Assembly (NCBI RefSeq): GCF_964340395.1 | Contig: NC_135557.1 | Span: 24,396,375-24,416,374, forward strand | DNA length: 20,000 nucleotides | Origin: Glandiceps talaboti | Lineage: Eukaryota > Hemichordata > Enteropneusta > Spengelidae | Reading direction: 5' to 3' | In this document: piece after piece, positions 1 to 10,204 of the stretch | Position numbering within the stretch: position 1 is the stretch's first letter | How the letters are laid out: each line of letters starts with the position of its first letter | Notes under the pieces: generated by a model | Seen by the model: only the letters and a program-made list of their open reading frames with translations | Told to the model about the DNA's origin: nothing | Database searches by the model: none | Translations under genes and position numbers: made by a program

Positions 1-1240
1 TTTTTCATTGTAAAGGTAGCACAAGTGATATTATGATAGTTTAAAATTTCCTTCATTGGCTTGGAAAATAATAATCAAAAGTTAACCAGAAAGTATGCTA
101 AGCTGAAACTAGACAGAGAAAGAGAGAGACACAATAATACATTGTTAAGCAGACTCCTACTTACTGCCAGACATATACAGTTCCATTCAATTGAATTGAA
201 AAAGCCCAAATAACAGTTTTTAAACTATGTCGACACAGGTTTTAGTTAATATTTCCCACGTTGCAGATAGTTCAATCTGTCCTTACACCCACGCACCTGA
301 CATACCATAATTCAGCTGATATGCATGGTGTGTTCCACCCCCCACTGAATTGACAAAAATCTCCAACTGCAAAATCTTGTAGGAACAGCTTTTTGTAACA
401 AGTGCTTCGTTGACTACACCTATACAATGAGAGTGGCAGTCAGAGTAACGGAGCTAAAACGAATGGGGATGGGGAGAACACCGGGGATAGATATTAAGAT
501 AAAGGGGATAAATATATTTGTTAATTTAAAATGCGTCATAGAATTCTGTAACATTTCAAACTATGTTGACATAACATATCAGTTACTTTGCTTTAACAGT
601 GTTTGTTTAATGCAATTTTTCTCCCTGGTACGCGATTATATTGTTCTTTTATCGGCAAGATAAGACGTGGTTTCGATCGGCAATTGAACTTTATCGAATC
701 GATAATTATGACACCTTATGTCGATCTTTGATATTCAAATACGTGTCCACCTGTGGTTTCGGGATAATGCCGTGCTTTGTACCGCTAATCTATATTAACA
801 GATGATAGACATCCAATACATAAAATCTGAAGGTTTTACGTGTGTTGTCATGTGATCGACTGACAGATAGACAGGCAGGCAGGTACACAGTTCTACCCAG
901 GATGGGATACAAAAGGGAACATTTAATTCCTTTTTTTTGCTTTGCATTTTTTTGTTTTCCATTGCATTTTTTTGGTTTACATATATATTACTTCTACTTA
1001 GCTAGTACTTCAGGATAATGTGAAAAATACATTGAAGCGGCAAAGCCGTTTACATAGATTAAGTTGATTTATTATTTGAATTACTGAATTTTGCTGTTTG
1101 ACTACCCATTGTTTTGTAAATTACTGCTGAGCTGACTTATAAGCCCACTCGTTTGACTGGAGGTCTTATCATATTATTGTTTTCTGTTAATGTAAATTTT
1201 TTCAGGTAACCCTCATGTCACTATAAGATAGAATTACAGT
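1..1240. other. Upstream non-coding DNA
   Basis: AT-rich sequence with stops in all frames and no conserved coding stretch. The 78-codon open frame at 427-663 has no recognisable content. Small items: a GACAGATAGACAGGCAGGCA stretch near 864-883 and a near-perfect palindrome at 691-705. Confidence 0.6.
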
Positions 1241-1247
1241 GTACACA

Positions 1248-1331
<84 letters not shown>

Positions 1332-1602
1332 CATACATACATACATACATACACATACACATACACATACATACATACATACATACATACATACATACAT
1401 ACATACATACACATACACACATATATACACATACACACACATATACAATCATTTTATAGGTGAGATGTATGTATGTATGTATGTAAGTATGTATGTATGT
1501 ATGTATGTATGTATATATGTATGTATGCATGCATGCACGCATGTACGTAGTACGTACGTACGTACATACGTATGCATGTATGTATGTATGTATGTATATA
1601 TG
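1241..1602. repeat. Compound microsatellite with inverted ACAT/ATGT arms
   Basis: (AC)n at 1242-1294, (AT)n at 1295-1326, (ACAT)n with ACAC variants to about 1446, an 18-nt non-repetitive centre near 1447-1465, then (ATGT)n with GCATGCAC and ACGT-rich variants to about 1602. The two tetranucleotide arms are complementary to each other. Confidence 0.97.
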
Positions 1603-1768
1603 TTTCAGTCATTTACCCGATACAAAATGGACACAATATGCAACGATTGAAAGTAAATAATCCTTTCAATCGGCAGAGTATTGAGGGCACACCAGTATAG
1701 ATAAAAGTTTAATATTAATTAATAATTAAATTCGTGTAACTTCTGTACACACAAAAGCATAGCGTGAC

Positions 1769-1955
1769 ACACACACACACACATACACATACACACACAT
1801 GTACATGCGTCCGTCCGTCTGTCCGTCCGTCCGTACGTACGTACGTACGTACATACCTACCTACCTACCTACCTACCTACCTACATACATACATACATAC
1901 ATACATACATACATACATACATACATACATACATACATACATACATACATACGTG
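1769..1955. repeat. Chain of four tetranucleotide arrays
   Basis: (CA)n at 1769-1800, then (GTCC)n about 1808-1831, (GTAC)n about 1829-1852, (CTAC)n about 1855-1883 and (ATAC)n about 1882-1951, closing with ACGTGTACGTAC. Each block passes into the next without unique spacer. Confidence 0.97.
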
Positions 1956-2344
1956 TACGTACATAAATAGTTCAAATCGCGACTGGGTAATTATATGCAT
2001 TCGGATTGATGGTTATATTTTGTCCATTGATATTGCAATGGTAAATCACATTATCTGCAATAATAATGATTAGGCAACAGTTTAAGTTAATACAATGTTG
2101 GAAGGTAAAGTTCAATAAATGGAACAGTGTGATCGATAAGTGTAAAAGTCATTAAGACTGATTAGAGTTTGAAATATGGTACACCTATTTGAAGACTTAC
2201 AGTGGCACGTCAACTATACTATTCTAAATAATTAATGATTGATGAAATTGTTTCGTTCTGTGCCGATAAACAGAAACAGACACATTTGTTTCGTTTCGTG
2301 CAGTCTGGTAGCAGCTGTAACAAGAACACACTGCCAATACAAAC
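1956..2344. other. Proximal upstream region of the asparaginase gene
   Basis: About 390 nt before the start codon, presumably holding the promoter and 5' UTR. No TATA box is convincing. TTTCGTTTCGTGCAG ending near 2302 looks like a splice acceptor and could be the end of a 5' UTR intron or a trans-splice site, but nothing proves it. Confidence 0.35.
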
Positions 2345-2432
2345 ATGTCAAATTCAAAACCTTTCCATGGAAGTAAAGTATTAGTAATCAATACTGGAGG
2401 AACACTATGTATGGCTAAAACTGAGGATGGTG
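2345..2432 (+). CDS. ASPG: Asparaginase exon 1
   Basis: Encodes residues 1-29 and the first base of codon 30. It carries the first beta strand and the catalytic loop VINTGGTL. The start ATG has a favourable context (aaac before ATG). The donor is G|GTAAGC at 2433, phase 1. Confidence 0.9.
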
Positions 2433-5400
2433 GTAAGCAGCGAAAATTCATGAAATTCATCTTACTTTGCATTAATCGGTGTTTTATTTAGTTCATTAAT
2501 ATAAGCATTCACAAACTTACACCAATTTACGCATTTAATTTTCCACTTTGAACTGGTGTGTGATTAATTGTCGAATTTTCATTTTATTTGTTGGGGGGGA
2601 GGGTTCGTGTTGTGACTAATCTTTCTTAATTTTTTATTTTTTGTTGACACCTTGTTTACGAATTTATTAAAAATATTTGCTGAGTAAGTTTATTTAGAAT
2701 AGGTCCAAAGGGATGCAGACTTGACTTACTACAGCTGGCAGACGGTTTTTTGCTAAGCACATAATTTATATTATTTTCGTAGTGAATAAATAATTCCACT
2801 AAATGTTGTTCTTTATGGCAGTTTGAATTTGATAAAGATAGTATCGAAACTAAGAAATACAACTTGTTTTTAAATAATCAAATGACAAATATCCTACTTT
2901 CTTCCCATACTCTGATCAACAATGTGCTATTGTTTTCTAAGCGTATATAAAGAACTAACCAACCTCTTCAAAAAATAAATAATATTGTGGTTATTCGACA
3001 TGTATTCGTATTTGATATCACGATCATCCCAAATATAGTGTGTGATTTTATTATTATTGTGACACTCAGCTCTCTAAAGGTTTAGAATCAGACAGCACTT
3101 TGATGGTATGATAACAAATAACTTACTACATAGTATCCATAGTATAAGCGTAGAGGATAGAGGTCAAAGTTTCTGACCTCGATCAAATTAGTCCGATTCA
3201 GTACTGAATGGATGTACAGTATAGTGTAGATATACGTACGTGTCTTATGATAGCGTAGTAGTCTCATTGATGGAATTGCGACTGTTGAGACAGGTCGTGG
3301 TGTAGCTCTAGAGACGTTGGCAAGATTTAATTGTCTCTAATCTCACTTTCCCTGGCACACAACATATAAATGAGAAAGGCCTGTGTTATATTCTGGACTA
3401 TTATATTAATGAAAAAATAACACATGTAATGCATGGAATGTGATATATGGTAATGTCGAAAATAAACTCATTTCAAATACACAATAACAATAATATTAAC
3501 AATGACAGAAAATTAGACTTCCAACGTCGGAAAGATTGTCAACAATAAACCAATTTATGAATGACCGGGTCTGAAAGATAGAATATCAAAGGAATATGAT
3601 ATTAAACCTTGACACAAAGGGCATCACGGACAACTGTAAATGTTGTGTCTAGGAGATTCCCCTTAATTCGTATGAAATTTCCCGTTTGACGTAGTGTACT
3701 CGCCGGTATCAAACTTTCTACGTGACGCAGTTCGTAAGATGCCCACATTAACTGACAAGGGATGTGAGAAAGAAATGAAGTCAATACTAGAAGATGGATT
3801 TGCGATGCCGTAAGTATGCTCCCTCATATTGTAAGAATGTAAAAAAAATATCCTATTTACCAAACAGAAACGGACATCAGGTGACTAATTTGATTAAAAT
3901 ATGAGGTGTGAATAGGGCTAGCTTGCTTAATTTTTTTTCTCTAATTTGTTGTCATGGGAGTGAGCGCTCTCAGTTCCCGAATAACAGAATCTAAAACAAA
4001 CATAAATGAACTTATATAACAATGAAACAGAGGAAAGTAATGCAATCGAGCCATACATCAGCATTTAATCAGATTATTAACTGATATTTGTCATTATGGT
4101 CTGAACGGCTATTCCTCTCTCAATTATGGAATATCGGGGTTTTTTTTACCTAGAATAAGCATCATATAAACATATCCTCTCAATTCCTGTATAGATATGT
4201 CAAGTTTGAATTATTTGTATATAATAATAAAGATATAATCATTTATCTTGTGGGGAGACAAATAGTTTTAGTCGATGACTACAGTCATTGTGGTGGAACT
4301 GTAGTTGATTGATTAATTTAATTCAAGATGCATTAAGGATTTCAATATAATAATACAATGCATTTCTCATTCCTCTATTTACAACAGGATATCTGATAAA
4401 AATCGAAGAGTTGTGTATAAACTTATCGACTACGATCCTTTGATTGACTCCAGTAATATGGATGTTGATGGCTGGGTAAAGATTGCCATAGATATCAAAC
4501 AAAATTATGAGTCATTCGACGCTTTTGTAGTCTTACATGGAACAGACACAATGGCTTATACTGCTTCTGCCTTATCGTTCATGCTTGAAAATCTTACAAA
4601 GCCTGTGATATTGACGGGGAGTCAGGTAATGAGACATGTCTATACTTACAGTATCGAATCGCCTAGACATGTTATATGTACTAAGACAACACTTACAATC
4701 ATCACATTTAAATTGAATGTAAGGGCATAAATATATGTTCCTACAATGTTGGACTACAACATTCTAAGTTATAGCTATCATACATACTTATTATATGAAA
4801 CTATACGACATTGACATTGTTTACCTAAGATGTTGAGATTGCATAAACTGAGCGATCATTTGAATAGAACAATTTTCACTTACAACAAACAAGTTTCTAT
4901 ATGATGTTTCATCTGCACAAAATTTGACGACTATATAGTGGTTTTGGAACCTTGCGTTGCTGGTTTGTAAACTATTTCAAGTATACATTTTATAATAGTA
5001 GTAGCGAAAATATGGAATATATTTAATTTATACAATTAAGTATTTACAAAAAGCAATAATTACAACATACACAAAATATATTAATTGAACATATAATGGA
5101 TAATCAAAGAGATCACATGAAAATCTGGTACATGCCACTTTGAAGAGCTGGTATGTTTGCCATTCGAAAACAAAGTTGTATATCTTAACTTAAGTCACAA
5201 GCATAAAAGATTGTACATGGTTAGATTATTCGTACGTGTGTCTTCGGTAATACTTACGATATAATGCAGTCATAGTCACAATGCTCGATTATGAAATGCC
5301 GTCAATTTTCATACCAAGAGGAGCCAAAACATTTCAAACAGGATTCCAGTATTCCACAAGTAAATTTTGGAATGGGTTGTTTTGTAATATACGAGATATG

Positions 5401-8400
5401 AGTTTAAATTATCAGATCTAAAACCAACATAAAACTACATCTTCAGAATGACTTATAATAGCGAATTCATGGAGTATTTGTTTTACAGGGTATCTAGTTG
5501 TATGTTAATACACGTATACCGTTGATATGTATTGTGGTTTTAATTTGATATTGTACATCGTTACTTTGTTTTGGGACCACAGTGAAAACAACTCTTTCAA
5601 TGTTACTTTGTTATCCAATCACATGACTTTTGCTGATTTTATATTATATCATTTTATCTTTAACTGTGTTGGATAAAACGAACAAACAAAATCTGATTTG
5701 AACGACATAATACCAAAGTAACCAAAATGGCAAGTTCGTTTGAAGATACTGAATCATTAAAATAACTAGGATTTCCAAAAGTATGAAATACAAATTTCCC
5801 CAACTCTATCAGATTTGATAACTTTTGTGCATCTTCTATTATGAATAATTGGTAAGTGGTACGTGTTTTACCTTTTAAGGTACCATTGTGTAATACTCCA
5901 ACTGATGGATACAACAACTTATTTGGATCGATTTATGTTGCTGGTCATTACAGGAAACCAGAGGTAAATCGTTTTTGTTGACATTTCCTGAATCTGATCA
6001 TTTTACAACCCTCTTAAAGAAAGTGTTCTCTGAATCTAATTCTTGACATTATAAATGAATAATAATAATAATAATAATAATGATAATAATAATACTAATA
6101 ATAATACTCGTCATTATCATCAAATCTTGTTTTTGTCAGGTTCATAATTTTGAATAGCTAAAGGACATGTTATTTTTTTCATAGATTTGAAATTATTTTC
6201 ATAGAATTGCAATTTCGACCATACTGACACCATAACATTTGATTGTCTGATTATTTTTGTTATCCCTAGGTAATGATATATTTTAACAATGAACTCGTCC
6301 ACGGAAATCGTAGTACAAAATACTCAGCTGACGGTTTCGATGCATTCCGGTCTCCTAACAAGCCGTTGATATTAACACTTGGCGATGCAATGCCAAAAAT
6401 TGGTACGAATGCGATTATTATTTCAATTTAATAGCCCAGAAAAGATTAATGTTATAGGTCATCAAATTATGAGATTAGTTATTTTGTTAATGAGTCATTT
6501 GTTGTCTAGGAGTATTTATTTTTTTGTATATTTACAGGCTGTATTCAGGAACAAAGCATTAACAGCCTATAAACAATTACAAGTCATACTACTTCAAACT
6601 CTCTGCTCTCTATTTTCTCAGATCTGAAAGAAACAAATGAGACTACAATCAAAGACTTGACTATAGAAACGAATATCAATTCAAACATCAACGTTATCGT
6701 GCTGTTCCCTGGAATTACAACTGAACAGGTAATGTTCGGTCTTATTTATTGCATTTTTAGCAATACTGAACTAATGAAGTTCAATAGTGCTATGGGCATG
6801 GTACGGTGTCTATCTGCCTATCTGTCTGTGGACAACTTGAACTCAAAATTCGCCCGACAGATTGCCTTGGTATTTGATGGCGACATTACTTGTGGTGTCT
6901 AGTTTAAAAATGTTGAAAGCAAAATGATTACATCACGTGTGTGATTTGGCAATTTTAGTAAAATACCTTAAACGCCAACTCCACTGAGCAGTAGGGGTGA
7001 TTGGATAAAGAATTGTTCATGTAATGGTGATCCCATATGCAAATTAGGCCAGCTCAGCAAATTTAGTGGGGATGTCGACAAAGACCACATGAATTCACGA
7101 CATGATGATCCCATGGGTGATAAACAATTAGAAATCCCAACTTTGGTCAAAAACGTATATCTCGAAAACTACGGGTACAGGGCTGAAACATATCAGGGAT
7201 GTTTCTGGCGTTGTTATCCTGTAGTGTTGTCAACAACATACTAACAAAATTGGCCCTAGCAACCTTGACCACATTCTTAGCAAATGTGAAATGATGAAAC
7301 AAATTACAAGCATAACAACAGAGATGGGTGGGTAAGTGAATACATCTTTTTAAAATATATGCATGCCTAGCAACAAGACCACGTCCATGTCCATAACAAC
7401 AGCCTCATTATGGCCCTTATCACCAATGTAACAACAGGGCTGGATAGGCAACCGGATAACCACAAACAAGAAAAACTTTGCAGTTGTGTTACAACGTCAC
7501 TGTCGCTAATTTAGCTTTTTTGAATTTATATATTTTACTGAACTACTAGAGATGCGTCGATAGAAAAGAGTTTAGCAACATACGTTGGTGATAAATAGAT
7601 ACGACATTCTTTCATTTACGACATTCATGTTTAACTCTAACTTGTACAAGTTGACAACCAGTCAATACTCTAAATACACTGTTTAGTTTTTTAGTAATAA
7701 TATTGTAGTCAATCCCACCAACGCATTTACCAGATTAATTGACTGGTAGACATTAATTTATCTAACCGTTATTAGTCAGGCTAGATCGTCTGTGTTCACA
7801 GTTCAGGTTAAGTGAAGTGAGCCAGTTGAATACATCATTATCTCCTGTTACTCTGTATATCATTTCAGACTATATACATATCCACTCGATCGCTTGATCT
7901 TTTTGTACTACAGATACGTCGAAGCTTACAACCTCCAACAGAAGGCATAGTTTTACTAAGTTATGGCACTGGCAATGCACCAGATAACAAAAAAGACTTG
8001 TTAGAAACGATTAAAAAGGCATCTGAAGATGGAATACTCATTGTAAATTGTACTCAGTGCCTCAAAGGGTCGTCTTCATGTACTTACTCCACGGGAAAGG
8101 TAAATATTTTTCTAAATAGTCATGAATGAAAGTTGCAATCCACGTGCTTCATGTGAATCATAAATTCAAGGTATCAACCATCAAAATGTGTACACATACA
8201 CTTGATGTTTGCGTTCTAAACTCTTCAATATATTGAACACAATGTAGTATTTGTTTTCGACTTGGCGTTTTCAACAGCCCAAGTATATGTTGCGGTACAT
8301 GTAATTGTTTAATGATTTGTTATGATCATCTGCAAGCCTAGCTTGCTGCGTCACAGTTCTGGCAAACAACCAGCTCATATTCAACGCAAACATACTAGAA

Positions 8401-9062
8401 TATATATATGGTTCTAGAAACTATCATTATGATAAGGGGGTACATTGACATAACCCTCATACTTTTTATACATGACAAACTGTACAAATTCCAACATGTT
8501 GATCAAAATAAACATATGTAGGTCGTGTTAACAATACAAAGGTCATGGTAACTGTAGGAAAACAACTTTTAGAAAACAATATGACTGAAAGTTTAATTAT
8601 TACCTTGTCATGGTGCAGACTAAACATGATAGTATCGTTCAATATATCGAAGTCTACCTGTACCCTTGCCTTTGAATTGAAAGGTCAACGGACTTTTCAT
8701 GATAAAGTCGATGACAAGTGTTATTTTCAAGGTGCATTACCCTGCGAATAGACGATTTGTGTACACTTATTGGATACCGAATTAGTAACCCAGGCAAGCT
8801 ATGTCAATTGGACGGATGGATACTACTTAATATAATTAAAAGTCATTTTTATCAACAACAAGTAACAATTCCATGTTTTTACCTGTTTACGTAGGCCTTA
8901 TTAGATACTGGTATAATATCTGGCTATGATATGACGTTAGAAGCCGCGGTCACCAAATTGATGTACGTTTTGGGGAAGACCAACCTTAATTACGAAGAGA
9001 AGAGGAATCTTATGAAGACAAATATTTGCGGTGAATTGAATAGGAACGATGGAAATGAATAG
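2345..9062 (+). CDS. ASPG: Type I (cytoplasmic) L-asparaginase, complete, 8 exons
   Basis: Predicted to hydrolyse L-asparagine to L-aspartate and ammonia in the cytosol. Coding exons: 2345-2432, 3695-3809, 4388-4625, 5880-5963, 6270-6402, 6622-6728, 7914-8099, 8895-9062. They total 1119 nt, giving 372 residues plus TAG; every intron is GT-AG and every junction stays in frame. Family features seen: TGGT loop at 17-20 with nucleophile T20; DSS substrate-binding segment at 88-90; [13 protein letters not shown] with the T120-D121 pair; TGSQ at 144-147; GNRSTK ending in catalytic K192; SYGTGNAP at 271-278; VNCTQC at 299-304. These line up with E. coli AnsA T14, S60, T91-D92 and K163. The length suits a bacterial-type enzyme (AnsA is 338 residues), while human ASPG adds C-terminal ankyrin repeats that are absent here. 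The ATG at 2345 has A at -3 and sits just before the TGGT strand. It is convergent with the asparaginyl-tRNA synthetase gene. The allosteric arginine of AnsA (R240) is leucine 270. Confidence 0.95.
2433..3694 (+). other. Asparaginase intron 1
   Basis: 1262-nt GT-AG phase 1 intron. AT-rich and without simple repeats. It holds an AGGTCA-type inverted repeat at 3160-3180. No internal coding sequence recognised. Confidence 0.85.
3695..3809 (+). CDS. ASPG: Asparaginase exon 2
   Basis: Acceptor gtag ends at 3694 and donor GTAAGT begins at 3810. Encodes residues 30-67 plus two bases of codon 68. The opening DGVYSP matches the family's 'G-Y/V-x-P' step after the TGGT loop. The KMPTL stretch matches the 'LMPE' helix end of AnsA. 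Confidence 0.9.
3810..4387 (+). other. Asparaginase intron 2
   Basis: 578-nt GT-AG phase 2 intron. The only structure seen is an 8-bp hairpin (ACTACAGT at 4278-4285, ACTGTAGT at 4298-4305). Confidence 0.85.
4388..4625 (+). CDS. ASPG: Asparaginase exon 3 (core catalytic motifs)
   Basis: Encodes residues 68-147. It contains the substrate-binding DSS at 88-90 and the signature [20 protein letters not shown], which is nearly identical to E. coli AnsA over this stretch. It ends in LTGSQ with a GTAATG donor at 4626, phase 0. Confidence 0.97.
4626..5879 (+). other. Asparaginase intron 3
   Basis: 1254-nt GT-AG phase 0 intron. The reading frame of exon 3 runs open for another 105 nt into it (to TAA near 4730), which inflates the apparent exon. 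Nothing else recognised. Confidence 0.85.
5880..5963 (+). CDS. ASPG: Asparaginase exon 4
   Basis: An 84-nt phase 0-0 exon for residues 148-175, easy to miss because no long open frame marks it. [14 protein letters not shown] matches the family pattern S-Q-I/V-P...S-D-G-x-x-N-L. The residue that is arginine before SDG in AnsA is P154 here, and S is T155. Acceptor ttaag ends at 5879; donor is GTAAAT. Confidence 0.88.
6059..6108. repeat. (AAT)n microsatellite in asparaginase intron 4
   Basis: Trinucleotide run of about 50 nt with GAT and ACT interruptions, inside the 306-nt intron 5964-6269. It is the only clear simple repeat inside this gene. Confidence 0.95.
6270..6402 (+). CDS. ASPG: Asparaginase exon 5
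   Basis: Encodes residues 176-219 plus one base of D220. [17 protein letters not shown] carries the catalytic lysine K192, and the following [11 protein letters not shown] is typical of type I enzymes. Acceptor is ccctag and donor is GTACGA. Confidence 0.93.
6622..6728 (+). CDS. ASPG: Asparaginase exon 6
   Basis: Encodes residues 220-255: an Asn/Thr-rich linker, then [13 protein letters not shown]. This matches 'VVTIYPGIS' of AnsA, the start of the C-terminal subdomain. Acceptor is tctcag and donor is GTAATG, phase 0. Confidence 0.9.
6729..7913 (+). other. Asparaginase intron 6 with a degenerate repeat
   Basis: 1185-nt GT-AG phase 0 intron. Most of it is unremarkable, but about 7254-7455 contains two related segments sharing CCTAGCAAC...GACCAC and AACAACAG(A/G)G, possibly an old dispersed repeat. 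Confidence 0.6.
7914..8099 (+). CDS. ASPG: Asparaginase exon 7
   Basis: Encodes residues 256-317. [11 protein letters not shown] and VNCTQCLKG match conserved C-terminal motifs. C304 corresponds to AnsA C273, while L270 replaces AnsA R240. Both of those AnsA positions belong to the described allosteric asparagine site. Acceptor is tacag; donor is GTAAAT. Confidence 0.95.
8100..8894 (+). other. Asparaginase intron 7
   Basis: 795-nt GT-AG phase 0 intron. A 68-codon open frame at 8545-8751 has no recognisable motif and no codon continuity with the exons. Nothing else seen. Confidence 0.8.
8895..9062 (+). CDS. ASPG: Asparaginase exon 8 and stop
   Basis: Encodes residues 318-372 and TAG (9060-9062). 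[19 protein letters not shown] matches the 'GADMTVEATLTKLHYLL' helix of Ans[12 protein letters not shown] is a short polar tail equivalent to the AnsA end 'RGELTPDD'. No ankyrin-type sequence follows. Confidence 0.95.
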   Translation, partial: ALLDTGIISGYDMTLEAAVTKLMYVLGKTNLNYEEKRNLMKTNICGELNRNDGNE

Positions 9063-9793
9063 AATTTCTTGTTTTCAACAGACTGTGTTTGCTTTACATT
9101 TTTTATGATTATAACAAATTCTGTCATACGAAGAATTTCTACGATATTTATGGATATCACATTTACTTAAATGAAGTAAATACTTGACAATATTGTGATT
9201 TGCTGTTAGTGAATCTCTCTAGAGACTCTTTGACAAATAAAAGTCTACATACGATTTATAGGTCATCAGTATTCGAAGATAATCAGCGTGCCATCTATCT
9301 GAACAGTTAATATATACTTTGATCTTCCAAAACCACAAAATATTTTACAATAATGATCCAGTAATGAAATTCGTTACAAGGAATCAAACTTTGGATAATT
9401 TTCTAGTGAAACTCAGAGTCAGAGTTCAGCACACTTATAATGTTTGCACATGGTTTTGCATATAATTTGTTTCACTACAGCACATCTTGTTTGGCAGAAA
9501 TTTGTACAATTTACATTACAATTTACATCAAAATATATCATTTATCATTCTATAGATATGGAAAAGAGTGACTGAAAGAAATACTTATATAAGCACTTGT
9601 TCTGATATGTTTTTCAATGTAATATAAGATACGAACGGTGACTTCAATTAAACCATTTGTATTTTTAATTTCCAAACAAATTATATACAGTCTGTTTGAC
9701 TTTGACAGCGTAAGTGTCTTGGAATGTGCAAATATAATTTTTAAATCTGACTAATACAATGCAGTTGGTTCAATTTATGTACATTAATCATGC
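9063..9793. other. 3' UTR and intergenic DNA after asparaginase
   Basis: Holds the AATAAA at 9236 and then AT-rich sequence with no coding frame or repeat that I can recognise. Confidence 0.6.
9236..9241 (+). promoter_or_regulatory. Polyadenylation signal of the asparaginase gene
   Basis: Canonical AATAAA, 174 nt after the stop codon, followed by AAGTCT. This is the first canonical hexamer I see after the stop. The cleavage site itself cannot be read from sequence. Confidence 0.65.
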
Positions 9794-9794
9794 A

Positions 9795-9796
9795 TG

Positions 9797-9887
<91 letters not shown>
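9795..9887. repeat. (TG)n microsatellite
   Basis: About 90 nt of TG with a TATGTATG interruption near 9819-9826. Confidence 0.97.
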
Positions 9888-9888
<1 letters not shown>

Positions 9889-9892
9889 CGTG

Positions 9893-10139
9893 ACCCACTT
9901 GGAATCTGCAGGATTTAAGGTTCCGTTGCTGCCATTTTTTTCTGAAACATGATCGTGCCTCTGTCAAACCAGCTGTATAATTGGGGACCTGCTAGGATAG
10001 AGGCTGCAACGGATTGTATGCTTCCCTGGGATTTAAGGAAGTATAATGGCCGTTGTGCTGCCATTGATCTGAGCCAGGGGCAATAATTGTTAATGTGCCA
10101 TGAGCTCTCAGGAGGAAGGACGCGTTCTAAATCCGTACT
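9893..10139. repeat. Possible dispersed repeat between two microsatellites
   Basis: A unique-looking block, richer in GC than its surroundings, set between (TG)n and (TATG)n. It carries GGATTTAAGG followed by CCGTTG(TG)CTGCCATT twice: 9911-9936 and 10029-10065. A microsatellite tail is common for SINE-like elements, but no tRNA-type A or B box is clear. Confidence 0.35.
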
Positions 10140-10197
10140 ATGTATGTATGTATGTATGTATGTATGTATGTATGTATGTATGTATGTATGTATGTGT
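10139..10197. repeat. (TATG)n microsatellite
   Basis: About 13 copies of TATG directly after the block at 9893-10139, grading into TGTGCGTGCGTG. Confidence 0.96.
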
Positions 10198-10204
10198 GCG
10201 TGCG

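Noticed and set aside
1202-1970. Several open frames of Tyr-Ile-His-Thr or Val-Cys repeats
   Set aside because: Pure microsatellite translations without flanking gene structure.
1970-1995. GTTCAAATC resembling a tRNA T-arm (B box)
   Set aside because: No partner A box, acceptor stem or cloverleaf around it.
4626-4730. Extension of asparaginase exon 3 to a stop near 4730
   Set aside because: Similarity to the family ends exactly at TGSQ, where a GT donor lies, and exon 4 continues the match in frame.
2345-9062. Recent bacterial transfer of the asparaginase gene
   Set aside because: It has seven GT-AG introns and base composition like its surroundings, and type I asparaginases are common in animals. 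Similarity to AnsA alone does not support recent transfer.
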